A stretch of 64,000 bases of DNA from Streptococcus gwangjuense (GCF_003627155.1 NZ_CP032621.1:806001-870000), one strand, 5' to 3'; counted from the first letter of the stretch, positions 17,358 through 25,136 are shown. Translations and numbers: made by a program. The notes: generated from the letters alone by a model not told the origin.

Positions 17358-17360
17358 TAT

Positions 17361-18032
17361 TTACGAATTATGAACGATAACGTCCAAGGCTCCCATGATT
17401 CGCTGAGCGTTTTCGACTGCTTCTTTGTACTCTTTCGAAGTGTTCTTTACTGGCTTTCTAATCAAGTCAATAAATATGACTGGTTTGGTGAAGTCGTTTG
17501 AGGTCACACGAACTGTCATGTTCAAAATTTTAGAAGTTGATTTTCTTTTTGCTACAATACCGCCTGCGACAGCGCCAATCGCACCAAACATAGCACCTGC
17601 AATCAATGCTTGACCAACTCCTCCAGAAACAACCGTTTGATTATTGATAATCAATTCATACGACACTAAATCCTCAAATGAATACCAATCTGTGTCATTC
17701 TTATCTTTCTTAACCAAGGACGGTATCAAAGACAATCCCATCGTTCCCATTGCAAGCCCTGCTTTTAACGAGCCTTTAATTGCTCCTCCGACCAATCCTG
17801 AAGAGCCTTTTGCTTTTTGAGCTCCATGAATACGATAGGTACGATTATATCTATCAATCTCAAGCGGTCCGACTTTATCTGTCCGTCTGCTTTTAGCAGC
17901 AGGAGCAGGAGAAACTGGTTTCGTAGTTGGTTGAAGTTGCTCTGCAGGTTCTTGGTTAGCGATAGAATAACCGCAATTTGGGCAGAACTTGTAGCCCTCT
18001 ACTGGATTACCACACTCAGGACAAAATTTCAT
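17361..18032 (-). CDS. Zinc-ribbon protein with glycine-rich membrane hairpin
   Basis: Start ATG 18032 (MKFCPECGNPVEG) with GGAGG 5 bases upstream, giving 223 aa. Residues 4-20 hold two CxxC knuckles (CPEC, CPNC). A Pro/Ala-rich linker follows, then a PH-like basic region (GPLEIDRYNRTYRI) and two Gly/Ala-rich hydrophobic segments (about 78-102 and 137-162) that look like a membrane hairpin. This layout is common in uncharacterised phage-associated proteins of streptococci. Role unknown; expression in the lysogen is likely from its place. Confidence 0.7.
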   Translation of the reverse strand: MKFCPECGNPVEGYKFCPNCGYSIANQEPAEQLQPTTKPVSPAPAAKSRRTDKVGPLEIDRYNRTYRIHGAQKAKGSSGLVGGAIKGSLKAGLAMGTMGLSLIPSLVKKDKNDTDWYSFEDLVSYELIINNQTVVSGGVGQALIAGAMFGAIGAVAGGIVAKRKSTSKILNMTVRVTSNDFTKPVIFIDLIRKPVKNTSKEYKEAVENAQRIMGALDVIVHNS

Positions 18033-18069
18033 ATTGACCTCCAATTTATATTTTGTTATCTTTTCTTAA

Positions 18070-18450
18070 TTATCCTATCAATTCATAATATTCGTCAATG
18101 ACCATTAATTCGTCTGCGACTGTTCTAAGCTCATGTTTTTGCATGAAATGAAGATAGTTGAATGATTGATGGTCGTCTGATAGTGCGAGTTCTTCTTCTA
18201 ACAACTTATGGATCATATGTCTATTAGCTTCATTCTCGCGCCTAGTGTGGTTGTTTTGATATAGTACAGTAGAATGTTCCAGATGTCCTAATTCGTGGTA
18301 TATGACCCGTTTTTTTGCATCTTCGGACAGTTCACGGTTTATAAAGATAATACTGATTTCTTTGATATAAACTCCAGGTCTTTGCCAAAGTTCGTTATCA
18401 AAGTAAGCGAGAGTGACACCGTGTGAGTCAACTAGCTCTTCAATAGTCAT
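18070..18450 (-). CDS. ImmA/IrrE-type metallopeptidase
   Basis: 126 aa. HELGH at 52-56 with a downstream glutamate (E74 in RRENEAN) is the zinc-binding set of the ImmA/IrrE family. These proteases cleave the cognate Xre repressor to induce the element. The likely partner repressor is at 19769-20122, but here two other genes lie between the pair, whereas they are normally adjacent. Confidence 0.88.
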   Translation of the reverse strand: MTIEELVDSHGVTLAYFDNELWQRPGVYIKEISIIFINRELSEDAKKRVIYHELGHLEHSTVLYQNNHTRRENEANRHMIHKLLEEELALSDDHQSFNYLHFMQKHELRTVADELMVIDEYYELIG

Positions 18451-18484
18451 AGGCTATCATCCTTCAAATATTTTTTTAAATTAG

Positions 18485-18513
18485 TTGTTTTATCTCATGA
18501 ACTAGAGTAAAAT
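18485..18513 (+). promoter_or_regulatory. Promoter for the 62-aa membrane protein gene
   Basis: TTGTTT (18485-18490), a 17-base spacer and TAAAAT (18508-18513), followed by AAAGGAAG at 18521-18528. It diverges from the immA start. Confidence 0.65.
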
Positions 18514-18536
18514 AGAATTGAAAGGAAGTGATAAAA

Positions 18537-18725
18537 ATGAAGTTGAAACTCTATGCACATTTAGCTGTACTGTTTCAAGTTTCAGCATTTGTTTTTTTGA
18601 TTTGTTACTTTTTTCTAAGACAAATCCTAACACTTCCAATTATCGTTTTACTCAGTTTTGTTATTTCTGAAATTATTCTTCGACTTTTTCTGGAGATTCG
18701 GATAGTTCATTTTGAAGAATCTTAG
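18537..18725 (+). CDS. 62-aa two-helix membrane protein, isolated on the plus strand
   Basis: ATG 18537 with AAAGGAAG upstream and a good promoter. MKLKLYAHLAV is followed by two hydrophobic helices (about 8-28 and 33-52) and a short tail. The only plus-strand gene within the minus-strand cargo; its last 53 bases overlap the 3' end of the convergent PUA/EVE-TM gene, which is also a membrane protein. Could be a small accessory, immunity or toxin-like membrane peptide; no family recognised. Confidence 0.55.
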   Translation: MKLKLYAHLAVLFQVSAFVFLICYFFLRQILTLPIIVLLSFVISEIILRLFLEIRIVHFEES

Positions 18726-19767
18726 TTGCTACTTCTGGAGCTTTAATATCTAGTTGAGATGTAGCGCCTTTAAACTGAGGACTCATCCCTTTATCTATTA
18801 ATAATGCAATAGCCTCGGCATTTATTTTATTTGCCTGGGCTTTTTTGATTGCTTCATCCCCATCGCTATTTAACTGAGCTTTAAATTTTCCAAGCTTAGA
18901 ATCGACTTCAAAGTTTGCACCATTGCGTTTAATTAAATTGCGAAAAGCAATTCCTCCGGTTAAAATAATGATAAATACTAGAACCGGGACTAGTATTTCA
19001 GGATGTCCAAGTAGTTCAATCGGTCCTTTCGATTGGACGTTGGTTCTTAGAACGACTTTCTCATCTTGTAATTCATCAGATTCTTTTATAACATTAACCA
19101 TTTGTAGGACTGTGTGCAAAAATGTTGAGTATTCGAAGGCATCTATATTGTTTTCTTCTTGTACTTTAAAAGTAATGCTCATGTGGTCATGATCAATGTA
19201 GGCATCGTATAGACCTCGGTTGATGAACTTCTTGTAGGCATTTGCATCAGTGATGGTATGACCTGAATAGACTAATTTATAAAGCTGTGAGTCAATATCT
19301 CTATTTGGTATAACTCCAAACCAGTGCACGTTCATTCTCTTGTTAAATGGGCAAACGTTAGATGCGGACTCTATGTTGCTTTCGCTCTCTGTATAGGGTC
19401 TACTCGTTATTTCACCTACAAGAAAATCGTTAGGAGATTCTGACGGAACAATGACAATGTCTCCGATATTAAGACTATACGCAAACTTCATCATTTGATT
19501 GTAGGCAGAGCCAGGCTTTTCTATCCTATTGTCGAACTCCTTGATTTTTCCTTTGATTGCATCTTCGTCAAGATTTTTAAGGTCATCTAATGTTATATAG
19601 TTCCATCCAATGGCGATATAGCCACCAGTTTGAAAACTTTTATAGAATTGCCCTTTTTGAGCCCTTACAAACCAATAATCTTTAGAACTATCAACAGACG
19701 GGAGTTGATGATATATGTTTTCAAAAAGGGTATTGAAGAGCAAGGCATCTTGTTCGGTAATCGTCAT
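18673..19767 (-). CDS. PUA/EVE-like domain protein with a central transmembrane anchor
   Basis: 364 aa. Residues 31-155 look like a PUA-like (EVE/ASCH-type) fold: YWFVRAQKGQFYKSF, GGYIAIGWN, GDIVIVPSESPNDFLVGEI and VHWFGVIP follow the pattern in modification-dependent restriction proteins and other defence genes, where this fold reads modified bases or nucleotides. A helical segment (about 200-235), one transmembrane helix (about 258-278) and a charged cytoplasmic tail (280-364, with NAEAIALLIDKGMSPQFKG) follow. Inserted between the repressor and immA genes. A membrane-tethered sensor in element-encoded defence is a hypothesis; the fold call rests on reading alone. Confidence 0.6.
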   Translation of the reverse strand: MTITEQDALLFNTLFENIYHQLPSVDSSKDYWFVRAQKGQFYKSFQTGGYIAIGWNYITLDDLKNLDEDAIKGKIKEFDNRIEKPGSAYNQMMKFAYSLNIGDIVIVPSESPNDFLVGEITSRPYTESESNIESASNVCPFNKRMNVHWFGVIPNRDIDSQLYKLVYSGHTITDANAYKKFINRGLYDAYIDHDHMSITFKVQEENNIDAFEYSTFLHTVLQMVNVIKESDELQDEKVVLRTNVQSKGPIELLGHPEILVPVLVFIIILTGGIAFRNLIKRNGANFEVDSKLGKFKAQLNSDGDEAIKKAQANKINAEAIALLIDKGMSPQFKGATSQLDIKAPEVATKILQNELSESPEKVEE

Positions 19768-19768
19768 A

Positions 19769-20122
19769 CTATCTACCTCTCAAATAAATCTCAATGATGT
19801 TCTGGATGGCATCGATGTCTTCCTCTGTAAGCGGCTTGCCATCGAAGGTCTTGGCATTCTCTGCCATCTTTCGGAGGTCGTCAGACGTGTATCCTGCGAT
19901 TGTATCATCCTTTGCAATAGTTGGATTATCTGTACGACCGAGCAGGTAGTCGGTGGATACGTTGAAGTAGTCGGCGATTTCTTGTAGGCGGTCAGATTTA
20001 GGAGTCTTTTCTTTTAAAGTATAGAGGTAATTTATACTATAGCCTAAATCTTCAGCAACTTTTTGAAGACTTATTCCTTGTTTTTGGGCAAGTTCCTTAA
20101 TCTTTTCAAGTGTGGAAAACAT
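19769..20122 (-). CDS. Island 2 repressor (Xre family)
   Basis: 117 aa from ATG 20122 (MFSTLEKIKELAQKQG); ATG 20128 just upstream is an alternative. HTH at about 5-60 (ISLQKVAEDLGYSINYLYTLK through VSTDYLLGR). The C-terminal half is helical with no LexA-type peptidase, so ImmA-mediated cleavage is the likely route to induction. It adjoins the PUA/EVE-TM gene with one base between, suggesting cotranscription, and its upstream region carries palindromic operators. Confidence 0.88.
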   Translation of the reverse strand: MFSTLEKIKELAQKQGISLQKVAEDLGYSINYLYTLKEKTPKSDRLQEIADYFNVSTDYLLGRTDNPTIAKDDTIAGYTSDDLRKMAENAKTFDGKPLTEEDIDAIQNIIEIYLRGR

Positions 20123-20169
20123 TGTCATATTACCTTTTCTAAGACATGACAAAAAATATTTTATAAAAA

Positions 20170-20211
20170 AGTATTATTTCTATTGACAGGAATAATACTA
20201 AAGAGTAAAAT
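20170..20211 (+). promoter_or_regulatory. Rightward promoter of island 2 within a palindromic operator
   Basis: TTGACA (20183-20188), 17 bases, TAAAAT (20206-20211). A perfect 9-bp inverted repeat AGTATTATT (20170-20178) / AATAATACT (20191-20199) brackets the -35 box, an obvious repressor site. Confidence 0.82.
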
Positions 20212-20334
20212 AGTTTTTGTAAGTTAATGAGTTAGTAAAAAACGAAGTTAAAACTTATCTAAAAATAAATAGCTTTGGCGAGCAAGAAAGTTGATAGATA
20301 CATGGTTTTATCAAGGTTTTTAATTATGCCCTCA

Positions 20335-20354
20335 TTTTACACTATGGTGTAAAA
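20335..20354 (+). promoter_or_regulatory. Second operator-like palindrome before the Cro-like gene
   Basis: TTTTACAC, 4-nt centre, GTGTAAAA: a perfect 8-bp inverted repeat in the 200-nt leader between the rightward promoter and the Cro-like gene. Confidence 0.55.
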
Positions 20355-20418
20355 GTTGTCAAGCATTTTATAAAATTTCTAACTTTTTTTCTTACTTTTG
20401 AAGAAAGGAGGGAGGCAG

Positions 20419-20610
20419 ATGCCAAATATGGATGGTGGACGTCAAAAAATCAGGGATTATCTAAAAGAACACAACTTGACGATGGCGACGCTAGCGGTAC
20501 AGTATAGCATGACTCGTCAGGATGTGACGAATATCCTGAATGGAAAGCTAAAAAATCCACAAGCGAATCAGTTCATCGCTCGTGTGATTGAAGATTTTAA
20601 AATTCGGTAA
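20419..20610 (+). CDS. Cro-like HTH protein of island 2
   Basis: 63 aa from ATG 20419 with AAAGGAGGG 7 bases upstream; the frame opens earlier at a TTG without RBS. Residues 8-50 form a lambda-repressor-type HTH (LTMATLAVQYSMTRQDVTNI). First gene on the rightward transcript, opposing the repressor. Confidence 0.78.
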   Translation: MPNMDGGRQKIRDYLKEHNLTMATLAVQYSMTRQDVTNILNGKLKNPQANQFIARVIEDFKIR

Positions 20611-20634
20611 AAATTGGATTGAGTAGGAGGAAGG

Positions 20635-20813
20635 ATGAAAGAATTTATTGATGCTCTTGAAAAAGAAAAGACCACCTTGAAAAAATCATTAAGGTAGTCA
20701 GCTCTGGTGGTAAATTTCTGAGATTGCCGTATCAAAAAAAGTCACGCTCGATTAGTGAGAATCTGAAATTGATTTCTCAAAATCTTGATAGACTGAGTGA
20801 GCAAGTTCGATAA
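20635..20813 (+). pseudogene. Small early gene with a frameshift
   Basis: ATG 20635 has a perfect AGGAGGAAGG RBS, but the frame stops at 20697 after 20 codons. In the -1 frame from about 20670 a sensible helical tail (DHLEKIIKVVSSGGKF and on to LSEQVR) continues to TAA 20813. One lost base in the A-rich stretch 20660-20669 restores a 59-aa protein. The tail overlaps the convergent gene at 20752. Confidence 0.5.
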
Positions 20814-20991
20814 ACCAAGCTTCGGCATCCATGATTTCAAGATGACGAAAGAAACCTGTTTTGGTTTCCAGTTCGGAATCGTGTGCATAACGTAATATTT
20901 CTCTAGCAAAGATGGTTTCAAAATCAAAATCTTTACCATCATCGTAGATGTTGCGTTTGCTTGCTATTGTCAAATATTCTTTAAAAGTCAT
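20752..20991 (-). CDS. Small acidic protein of unknown function
   Basis: 79 aa starting MTFKEYLTIASKRN, with AAAGGAG 8 bases upstream on the minus strand. Acidic, aromatic-rich, probably a single helical domain. It is a minus-strand gene among plus-strand early ORFs and its end is antisense to the frameshifted ORF at 20635-20813. No family recognised. Confidence 0.6.
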   Translation of the reverse strand: MTFKEYLTIASKRNIYDDGKDFDFETIFAREILRYAHDSELETKTGFFRHLEIMDAEAWFIELAHSVYQDFEKSISDSH

Positions 20992-21055
20992 AAGGTTAAC
21001 TCCTTTCTGCTTTTATTATAGCAGAAATGGAGATTAGAAACAGAAAGGAGGGCGG

Positions 21056-21235
21056 ATGGAAGAAGATATCAGAGTTCACATGCCTTACGAGGTATTTAAA
21101 AACCTGCTTGTTAGAGCAGGTAGAATAAAGCGTGAAGAAGGCAAGCAGATAACTTGGACAAATAATACCGCTCCGTTTACAAAAGAGCAACGGAAGGAAA
21201 TAGATGAACTCTGCGAGCAGTTCGCAGAAGATTGA
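21056..21235 (+). CDS. 59-aa small phage-type protein
   Basis: ATG 21056 follows AAAGGAGGGCGG. The product begins MEEDIRVHMPYEVFKN, contains a basic middle and ends in an acidic helix; it looks like a small phage early protein. No known function. Confidence 0.55.
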   Translation: MEEDIRVHMPYEVFKNLLVRAGRIKREEGKQITWTNNTAPFTKEQRKEIDELCEQFAED

Positions 21236-21338
21236 AGGTGGAGTTTGTCATTGATATGTTTGTTAGCAATCAATAAACATTCATTAAACCTATCAAAAAT
21301 ATAGTGGTTTATATAACAAAATGGAGAAAGGAGCAAAC

Positions 21339-21635
21339 ATGAAGCAATTAAAACTAAGTATTAAGCCCAAACAAGAACCTACTGAGGATCAATCTCTTAA
21401 TTCTTCAGGATATTCAGTAAAAATCAATGATTGGGAGCTTGGCCGAGGGGTAATTGATTTTAAACTAGAAATGCCTGCGGATAAGAAACCAAAAATCACT
21501 ATCACAGCAATTCCAGATGTTATTGAAATCGATGCGACAGTGATTGCTGAAATTCAGAAATTACAATCTGAAAGCGATATAGAATCAGTGAACTATTTTA
21601 TCCCGAACCTTGAAATTCAAAAGTTCGGCCGTTGA
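21339..21635 (+). CDS. 98-aa protein whose stop codon lies in the right att repeat
   Basis: ATG 21339 (MKQLKLSIKPKQEP) with AAAGGAG 6 bases upstream. Beta-rich soluble protein (GYSVKINDWELGRG, KPKITITAIPDVIEI) of a kind seen in phage early regions; function unknown. The last codon and TGA are formed by the first bases of the 78-bp repeat (21631 on), so the C-terminus depends on the integration junction and may differ in the excised form. Confidence 0.6.
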   Translation: MKQLKLSIKPKQEPTEDQSLNSSGYSVKINDWELGRGVIDFKLEMPADKKPKITITAIPDVIEIDATVIAEIQKLQSESDIESVNYFIPNLEIQKFGR

Positions 21636-21708
21636 TTTAACAACGTTTCTAGCCCCTCGGATTTTATCCGAAGGGCTTTTTTTCTGTTCAGGGGGCAAAA
21701 AGGGGGCA
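21631..21708 (+). repeat. Island 2 right repeat
   Basis: Copy of 14275-14352 with three mismatches, including the terminator hairpin and seven-T run. It terminates island 2's rightward transcription and ends 8 bases before the extended -10 of the chromosomal ykgJ-like gene. Confidence 0.9.
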
Positions 21709-21715
21709 GTGTTTA

Positions 21716-21724
21716 TGGTATAAT
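21716..21724 (+). promoter_or_regulatory. Extended -10 promoter of the ykgJ-like gene
   Basis: TGGTATAAT. Its -35 region falls in the island 2 repeat and is G/A-rich with no good hexamer, so the TG extension probably carries it. Confidence 0.7.
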
Positions 21725-21754
21725 AGACAAAAATACGTGAATTAGAAAGAAATT

Positions 21755-22249
21755 ATGTCTAAAGAAATTGATATTGAGTACTACCACCAGCTAGCCTTAC
21801 AAAAGCAGAAGGAACACCGTAAAGTTTTAGCCAATTTAAAGAAAAAGCCACCAAAAAATTTAGATAAGATAGCCCAGCAGATACACCAAGAAGTCTTTGA
21901 GGAGATTGATTGTACCGCCTGTGCCAACTGTTGTAAGACTTTGGGACCTGACTTTAAAGAAGCGGATATTACACGAATCGCCAAGTATTTTAAGATGAAA
22001 TTACCTGCTTTTGAAGCGGAGTTTCTGCAGGTAGATGAAGATGGTGATAAGGTTTTTAAATCCATGCCTTGTCCCTTTCTAGGAGGAGATAATCTCTGTT
22101 CCATCTATGACGTTCGTCCAAAGGCCTGTCGTGAATTTCCTCATACAGACAGGAAAAAAATCCATCAAATCAACCATTTGACGATTAAGAATACTTTAAC
22201 CTGTCCAGCAGCCTATCTCTTTGTTGAGAAATTAAAGGATAAGTTATAG
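21755..22249 (+). CDS. YkgJ-family cysteine-cluster protein
   Basis: 164 aa. Conserved cysteines CTACANCC (about 50-57), PCPFL, CSIYDVRPKAC and a late CPA match the YkgJ family (zinc- or iron-chelating). Cytoplasmic; the role is uncertain, with proposals in metal handling or protein modification. First chromosomal gene after the islands. Confidence 0.85.
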   Translation: MSKEIDIEYYHQLALQKQKEHRKVLANLKKKPPKNLDKIAQQIHQEVFEEIDCTACANCCKTLGPDFKEADITRIAKYFKMKLPAFEAEFLQVDEDGDKVFKSMPCPFLGGDNLCSIYDVRPKACREFPHTDRKKIHQINHLTIKNTLTCPAAYLFVEKLKDKL

Positions 22250-22306
22250 AAATTTAAAGGATAAAAAATTTCTAATAATAACTAACAATATGAAGGGAGA
22301 ACTCCT

Positions 22307-22852
22307 GTGCCTAGATCGAAAACAAAAGAGGAGCTAATGCTGGCCTCTAAGGAAAACTATGAAAAGCTCAATCGTTTCATCTCCCAACTAAGTGAAGATG
22401 AGCTACAGACTCCATTTGATTTTTCAAGAGACCCAAAGAAAAAAGAAGCTCACTGGAAAAGGGATAAGAATCTACGGGATGTCTTGATTCATCTTTATGA
22501 ATGGCAGCAGTTACTTTTGACTTGGGTACATTCTAATCAAGAAGGTCAGGAAAGGACTTTTCTCCCTGAGCCTTATAATTGGAAAACTTATGGACAAATG
22601 AATGACGCTTTTTGGAAGAAGCACCAGAAAACGACATTAGAAGAAGCAACTAGACTCTTGGCGCAATCACATAGAGAGGTTTTAGAGTTGATGGAAGGCT
22701 TCAGCAATGACGAACTCTTTACCAAAGGTGTCTATAAGTGGACGGGAGGTACAAGTCTAGGTTCCTACTTTGTTAGTAGCACTTCTAGTCATTATGAATG
22801 GGCTAGCAAAAAACTCAAAGCACATCGGAAGAATTGTAAGTGTCGTAGTTGA
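22307..22852 (+). CDS. ClbS/DfsB-family four-helix bundle protein
   Basis: 181 aa, GTG start with AAGGGAG upstream. MPRSKTKEELM, then HWKRDKNLRDVLIHLYEWQQLL and GTSLGSYFVSSTSSHYEWASKKL fit the ClbS/DfsB (DUF1706) family of the DinB superfamily. ClbS hydrolyses colibactin to protect DNA; other members are uncharacterised. A detoxification role here is inference only. Confidence 0.85.
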   Translation: MPRSKTKEELMLASKENYEKLNRFISQLSEDELQTPFDFSRDPKKKEAHWKRDKNLRDVLIHLYEWQQLLLTWVHSNQEGQERTFLPEPYNWKTYGQMNDAFWKKHQKTTLEEATRLLAQSHREVLELMEGFSNDELFTKGVYKWTGGTSLGSYFVSSTSSHYEWASKKLKAHRKNCKCRS

Positions 22853-22866
22853 GGTGTGGATGTGTT

Positions 22867-23093
22867 CTTCTAGGTTTAGAATACCTTAGTTTTCGTTTTT
22901 TTAGTGCAATTCTAGCTTTAGAATCCTTCAAAAATAAAAATTTAAGACAATCCATGACTTAGAAGAGTGCAAAAGAATTTAGTTTGTAGGAATTCTAGGT
23001 CTAGAATTGCATAGATATTTAGGAAAATAGAGGATTCTATGGTTAGGATTGGTCTATTATGAAAGTTTTGTGTTGAATTGTATAGGCTAGAGT
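22867..23093 (+). repeat. Periodic array of 16-bp palindromes, about 42-bp spacing
   Basis: Good copies with consensus ATTCTAGGTTTAGAAT lie at 22867-22882, 22909-22924 (ATTCTAGCTTTAGAAT) and 22992-23007 (ATTCTAGGTCTAGAAT, a perfect palindrome with a 2-nt centre). Weaker copies are at 22950-22965, 23034-23049 and about 23079-23093. Starts are 42, 41, 42, 42 and about 45 bp apart, close to four helical turns; the 26-bp intervals are not alike. No ORF is supported in 22853-23331. Looks like phased sites for a multimeric DNA-binding protein upstream of the DUF262 gene. Confidence 0.6.
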
Positions 23094-23272
23094 ACGAATT
23101 TTTTCAAGTTATTAAATTAGTTAATTGTGTGAGGAGCTTTATGGCTACAATGTTCTTAGTGAATTTTTAGAAAGCAAAGCTCTCAAATTATAATGGTATA
23201 ACTTGTTAACATTCCAAAGATGTAATCGTTAAAAGGGGATTAAATCGTTAGATAGTTCGGATATAGTTAGTG

Positions 23273-23301
23273 TTTAATTGTTAGCGTTTTCGTGGTATAA
23301 T
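23273..23301 (+). promoter_or_regulatory. Promoter of the DUF262 gene
   Basis: Extended -10 TGGTATAAT (23293-23301) with TTTAAT 17 bases before the -10 hexamer. Direct repeats of ATCGTTA/ATTGTTA type lie just upstream (about 23223-23285). Confidence 0.65.
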
Positions 23302-23331
23302 ATCATTAGAAAATATTATTGGAGAATCTAA

Positions 23332-25101
23332 ATGAGAAACGATATTCAACCAGCCTTACAAACAGTAAAATCTTATTTTGAAAAATCAGAATTTTATATT
23401 CCTACCTATCAGAGACCTTATGCTTGGCAAGTACCACAATGTGAACAACTCATTGAAGATATTAATCTTCATATGGAAAATTTCGATGATACTTCCCAAG
23501 ACAATTATTTCTTTGGGGCAGTTCTCATCGCTCAAGAATCTGGAGAAGATCATGAAGTAACCTTGATTGATGGTCAACAAAGAACAACGACATTTATGTT
23601 GCTTCTTAAGGCAATCCTATTGAAGATCGATAAGGAGCTTGCACTTCAACCGACTCTAGATACTGATGCACGCAGATTAGTCAAACGCCTTAATGGTCTT
23701 AAAGAGCAGATTGTAACAATGCTTTTCAATGTTTCAGATGACGAAAAAGATGATTTCGTTGATGGACTGTATTATCCTAGCGATGATAGAATAAAGTATC
23801 TAAATCATTCGATTTCAGAAAAATATGCTAGTGAGATGACTACTATCTTGCTAGGTAAAGATTTTATATCTATTAAAGATAGAGTTCACCAAATCTATCG
23901 TCGCCAGAAAGACAACCGCTATACTAACTTCTATAAAAACTTTAGATATTTTTACAATATGTGTAACGAATTGAATGTTTTTACTCTTATCAATTTTGCT
24001 AACCACTTTATTGATAATTGCCAAGTGATTACTATTACAAGTTATAATACTGACCAGGCAATAAATATTTTCAATTCTTTAAATGGGACTGGTGTTCCAT
24101 TGACCCCAATTGAAGTAATTGTATCTAAGACCACCGCAAACGCATCAGATAGGAAAAACTTCGAAAAAAATTGGCAAGAGATTGTACAACGTACAGATTC
24201 ATCTAGATTAGACTTAAATGCGTTAATTACTCACTATATTTTCGTAAAACTTTCAGAACAAAACAGTGCTGATCGAAGAAATCCTGGTATAAGAGCCTTT
24301 TTCTCAAAAAATAAACATCTATTGAATGAAGATGTTCTGTTTACTGCTGAACTAAATACAATCTTAAATAATTTTGAACGAGTATCTGATACTATCAATG
24401 GTCAATTGATAAACAAATTAAACGGTAATTTACGACCTTTTGTTAGTAGTTATTTATTTTTCAGACAAGACAACACATTTTTAGAATACTTACTTAAACT
24501 TGGAGTTTTGATTGAATTATCTGAACTTTCATATAGCCATAAACTTTTTAAAGGCTTTCTAGAAGAAATTAATTTGATGTACAGTCAAGTTGATTCAATT
24601 TCAATCGACGAACTTATTTCAAAAATAAAGAAGCATATTCATGACAATTTTGTTTATGAAGATGTTAAACAAACTTTGACTGAAAGTGGTGTTTCAAATT
24701 CTATTCTTTATGTAAATGAATTCTTATTTGCACTGGAAAAAGGTACTGACTTTAATTTAGAAGGGAATATTGATATTGAACATATTATGCCGCAAAGTGG
24801 TTTGAATAGAGAAAATATTATGTCAGATGCTGGACTAGAAAGTCAAGAAGAATTCCGAGATTATGCTGAAAAATTGGGGAATAAAATTCTCCTTGAATCC
24901 GAAATTAATCGTGGAATTGGAGATGCTTGGTTTAGAACAAAAAGAGAGAATACAATCACAAGTGGTCATGGCTATATAGGTAGTAAGTTTCCAATAGCTA
25001 AATCTCTTGTTAATTATGTAAATGACACCTGGACTAAAACTGACATTGAACTGGCAACAGAAAAAGCTGCTAAACGAATTGCTAATTTTATTTTTGAGTA
25101 A
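23332..25101 (+). CDS. DUF262 / DUF1524 nuclease (GmrSD-like)
   Basis: 589 aa. The N-terminal DUF262 (ParB/Srx-like) domain has IPTYQRPYAW (23-32) and IDGQQRTTT (79-87), the NTP-binding/hydrolysis motifs of GmrS-type proteins. A long helical middle ends in a DUF1524 HNH-type domain, DIEHIMPQS (H484) and LGNKILL (N517). Both catalytic motifs are intact. Relatives include the type IV restriction enzyme GmrSD, which cuts glucosylated-hydroxymethylcytosine phage DNA, and other defence nucleases. Likely an antiphage effector acting on modified DNA; the substrate cannot be told. Cotranscribed with a membrane protein gene 35 bases downstream. Confidence 0.88.
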   Translation: MRNDIQPALQTVKSYFEKSEFYIPTYQRPYAWQVPQCEQLIEDINLHMENFDDTSQDNYFFGAVLIAQESGEDHEVTLIDGQQRTTTFMLLLKAILLKIDKELALQPTLDTDARRLVKRLNGLKEQIVTMLFNVSDDEKDDFVDGLYYPSDDRIKYLNHSISEKYASEMTTILLGKDFISIKDRVHQIYRRQKDNRYTNFYKNFRYFYNMCNELNVFTLINFANHFIDNCQVITITSYNTDQAINIFNSLNGTGVPLTPIEVIVSKTTANASDRKNFEKNWQEIVQRTDSSRLDLNALITHYIFVKLSEQNSADRRNPGIRAFFSKNKHLLNEDVLFTAELNTILNNFERVSDTINGQLINKLNGNLRPFVSSYLFFRQDNTFLEYLLKLGVLIELSELSYSHKLFKGFLEEINLMYSQVDSISIDELISKIKKHIHDNFVYEDVKQTLTESGVSNSILYVNEFLFALEKGTDFNLEGNIDIEHIMPQSGLNRENIMSDAGLESQEEFRDYAEKLGNKILLESEINRGIGDAWFRTKRENTITSGHGYIGSKFPIAKSLVNYVNDTWTKTDIELATEKAAKRIANFIFE

Positions 25102-25136
25102 ACTAGAACGATAGAATTAAGAGGTAAGTTATAATT

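Larger units (their letters stand above)
14275..21708. mobile_element. Island 2: small prophage-derived element next to island 1
   Basis: A 7.4-kb element bounded by 78-bp direct repeats (75 of 78 identical). On -: int, DUF4190-like, PemK/MazF-like, zinc-ribbon protein, ImmA, PUA/EVE-TM protein and repressor. On +: a Cro-like gene and a few small early ORFs before the right repeat. No replication, packaging or virion genes are recognised. It is either a prophage that lost its right-hand genes while keeping functional ends and integrase, or a minimal satellite built on an integration/lysogeny cassette with cargo. Confidence 0.8.

Noticed and set aside
14275..21708. Complete prophage
   Set aside because: No replication, packaging, capsid, tail or lysis genes are found between the repeats.
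22867..23093. CRISPR array
   Set aside because: The repeats are short and degenerate palindromes, most are not identical, the intervals are 25-26 bp, and no cas gene is nearby.
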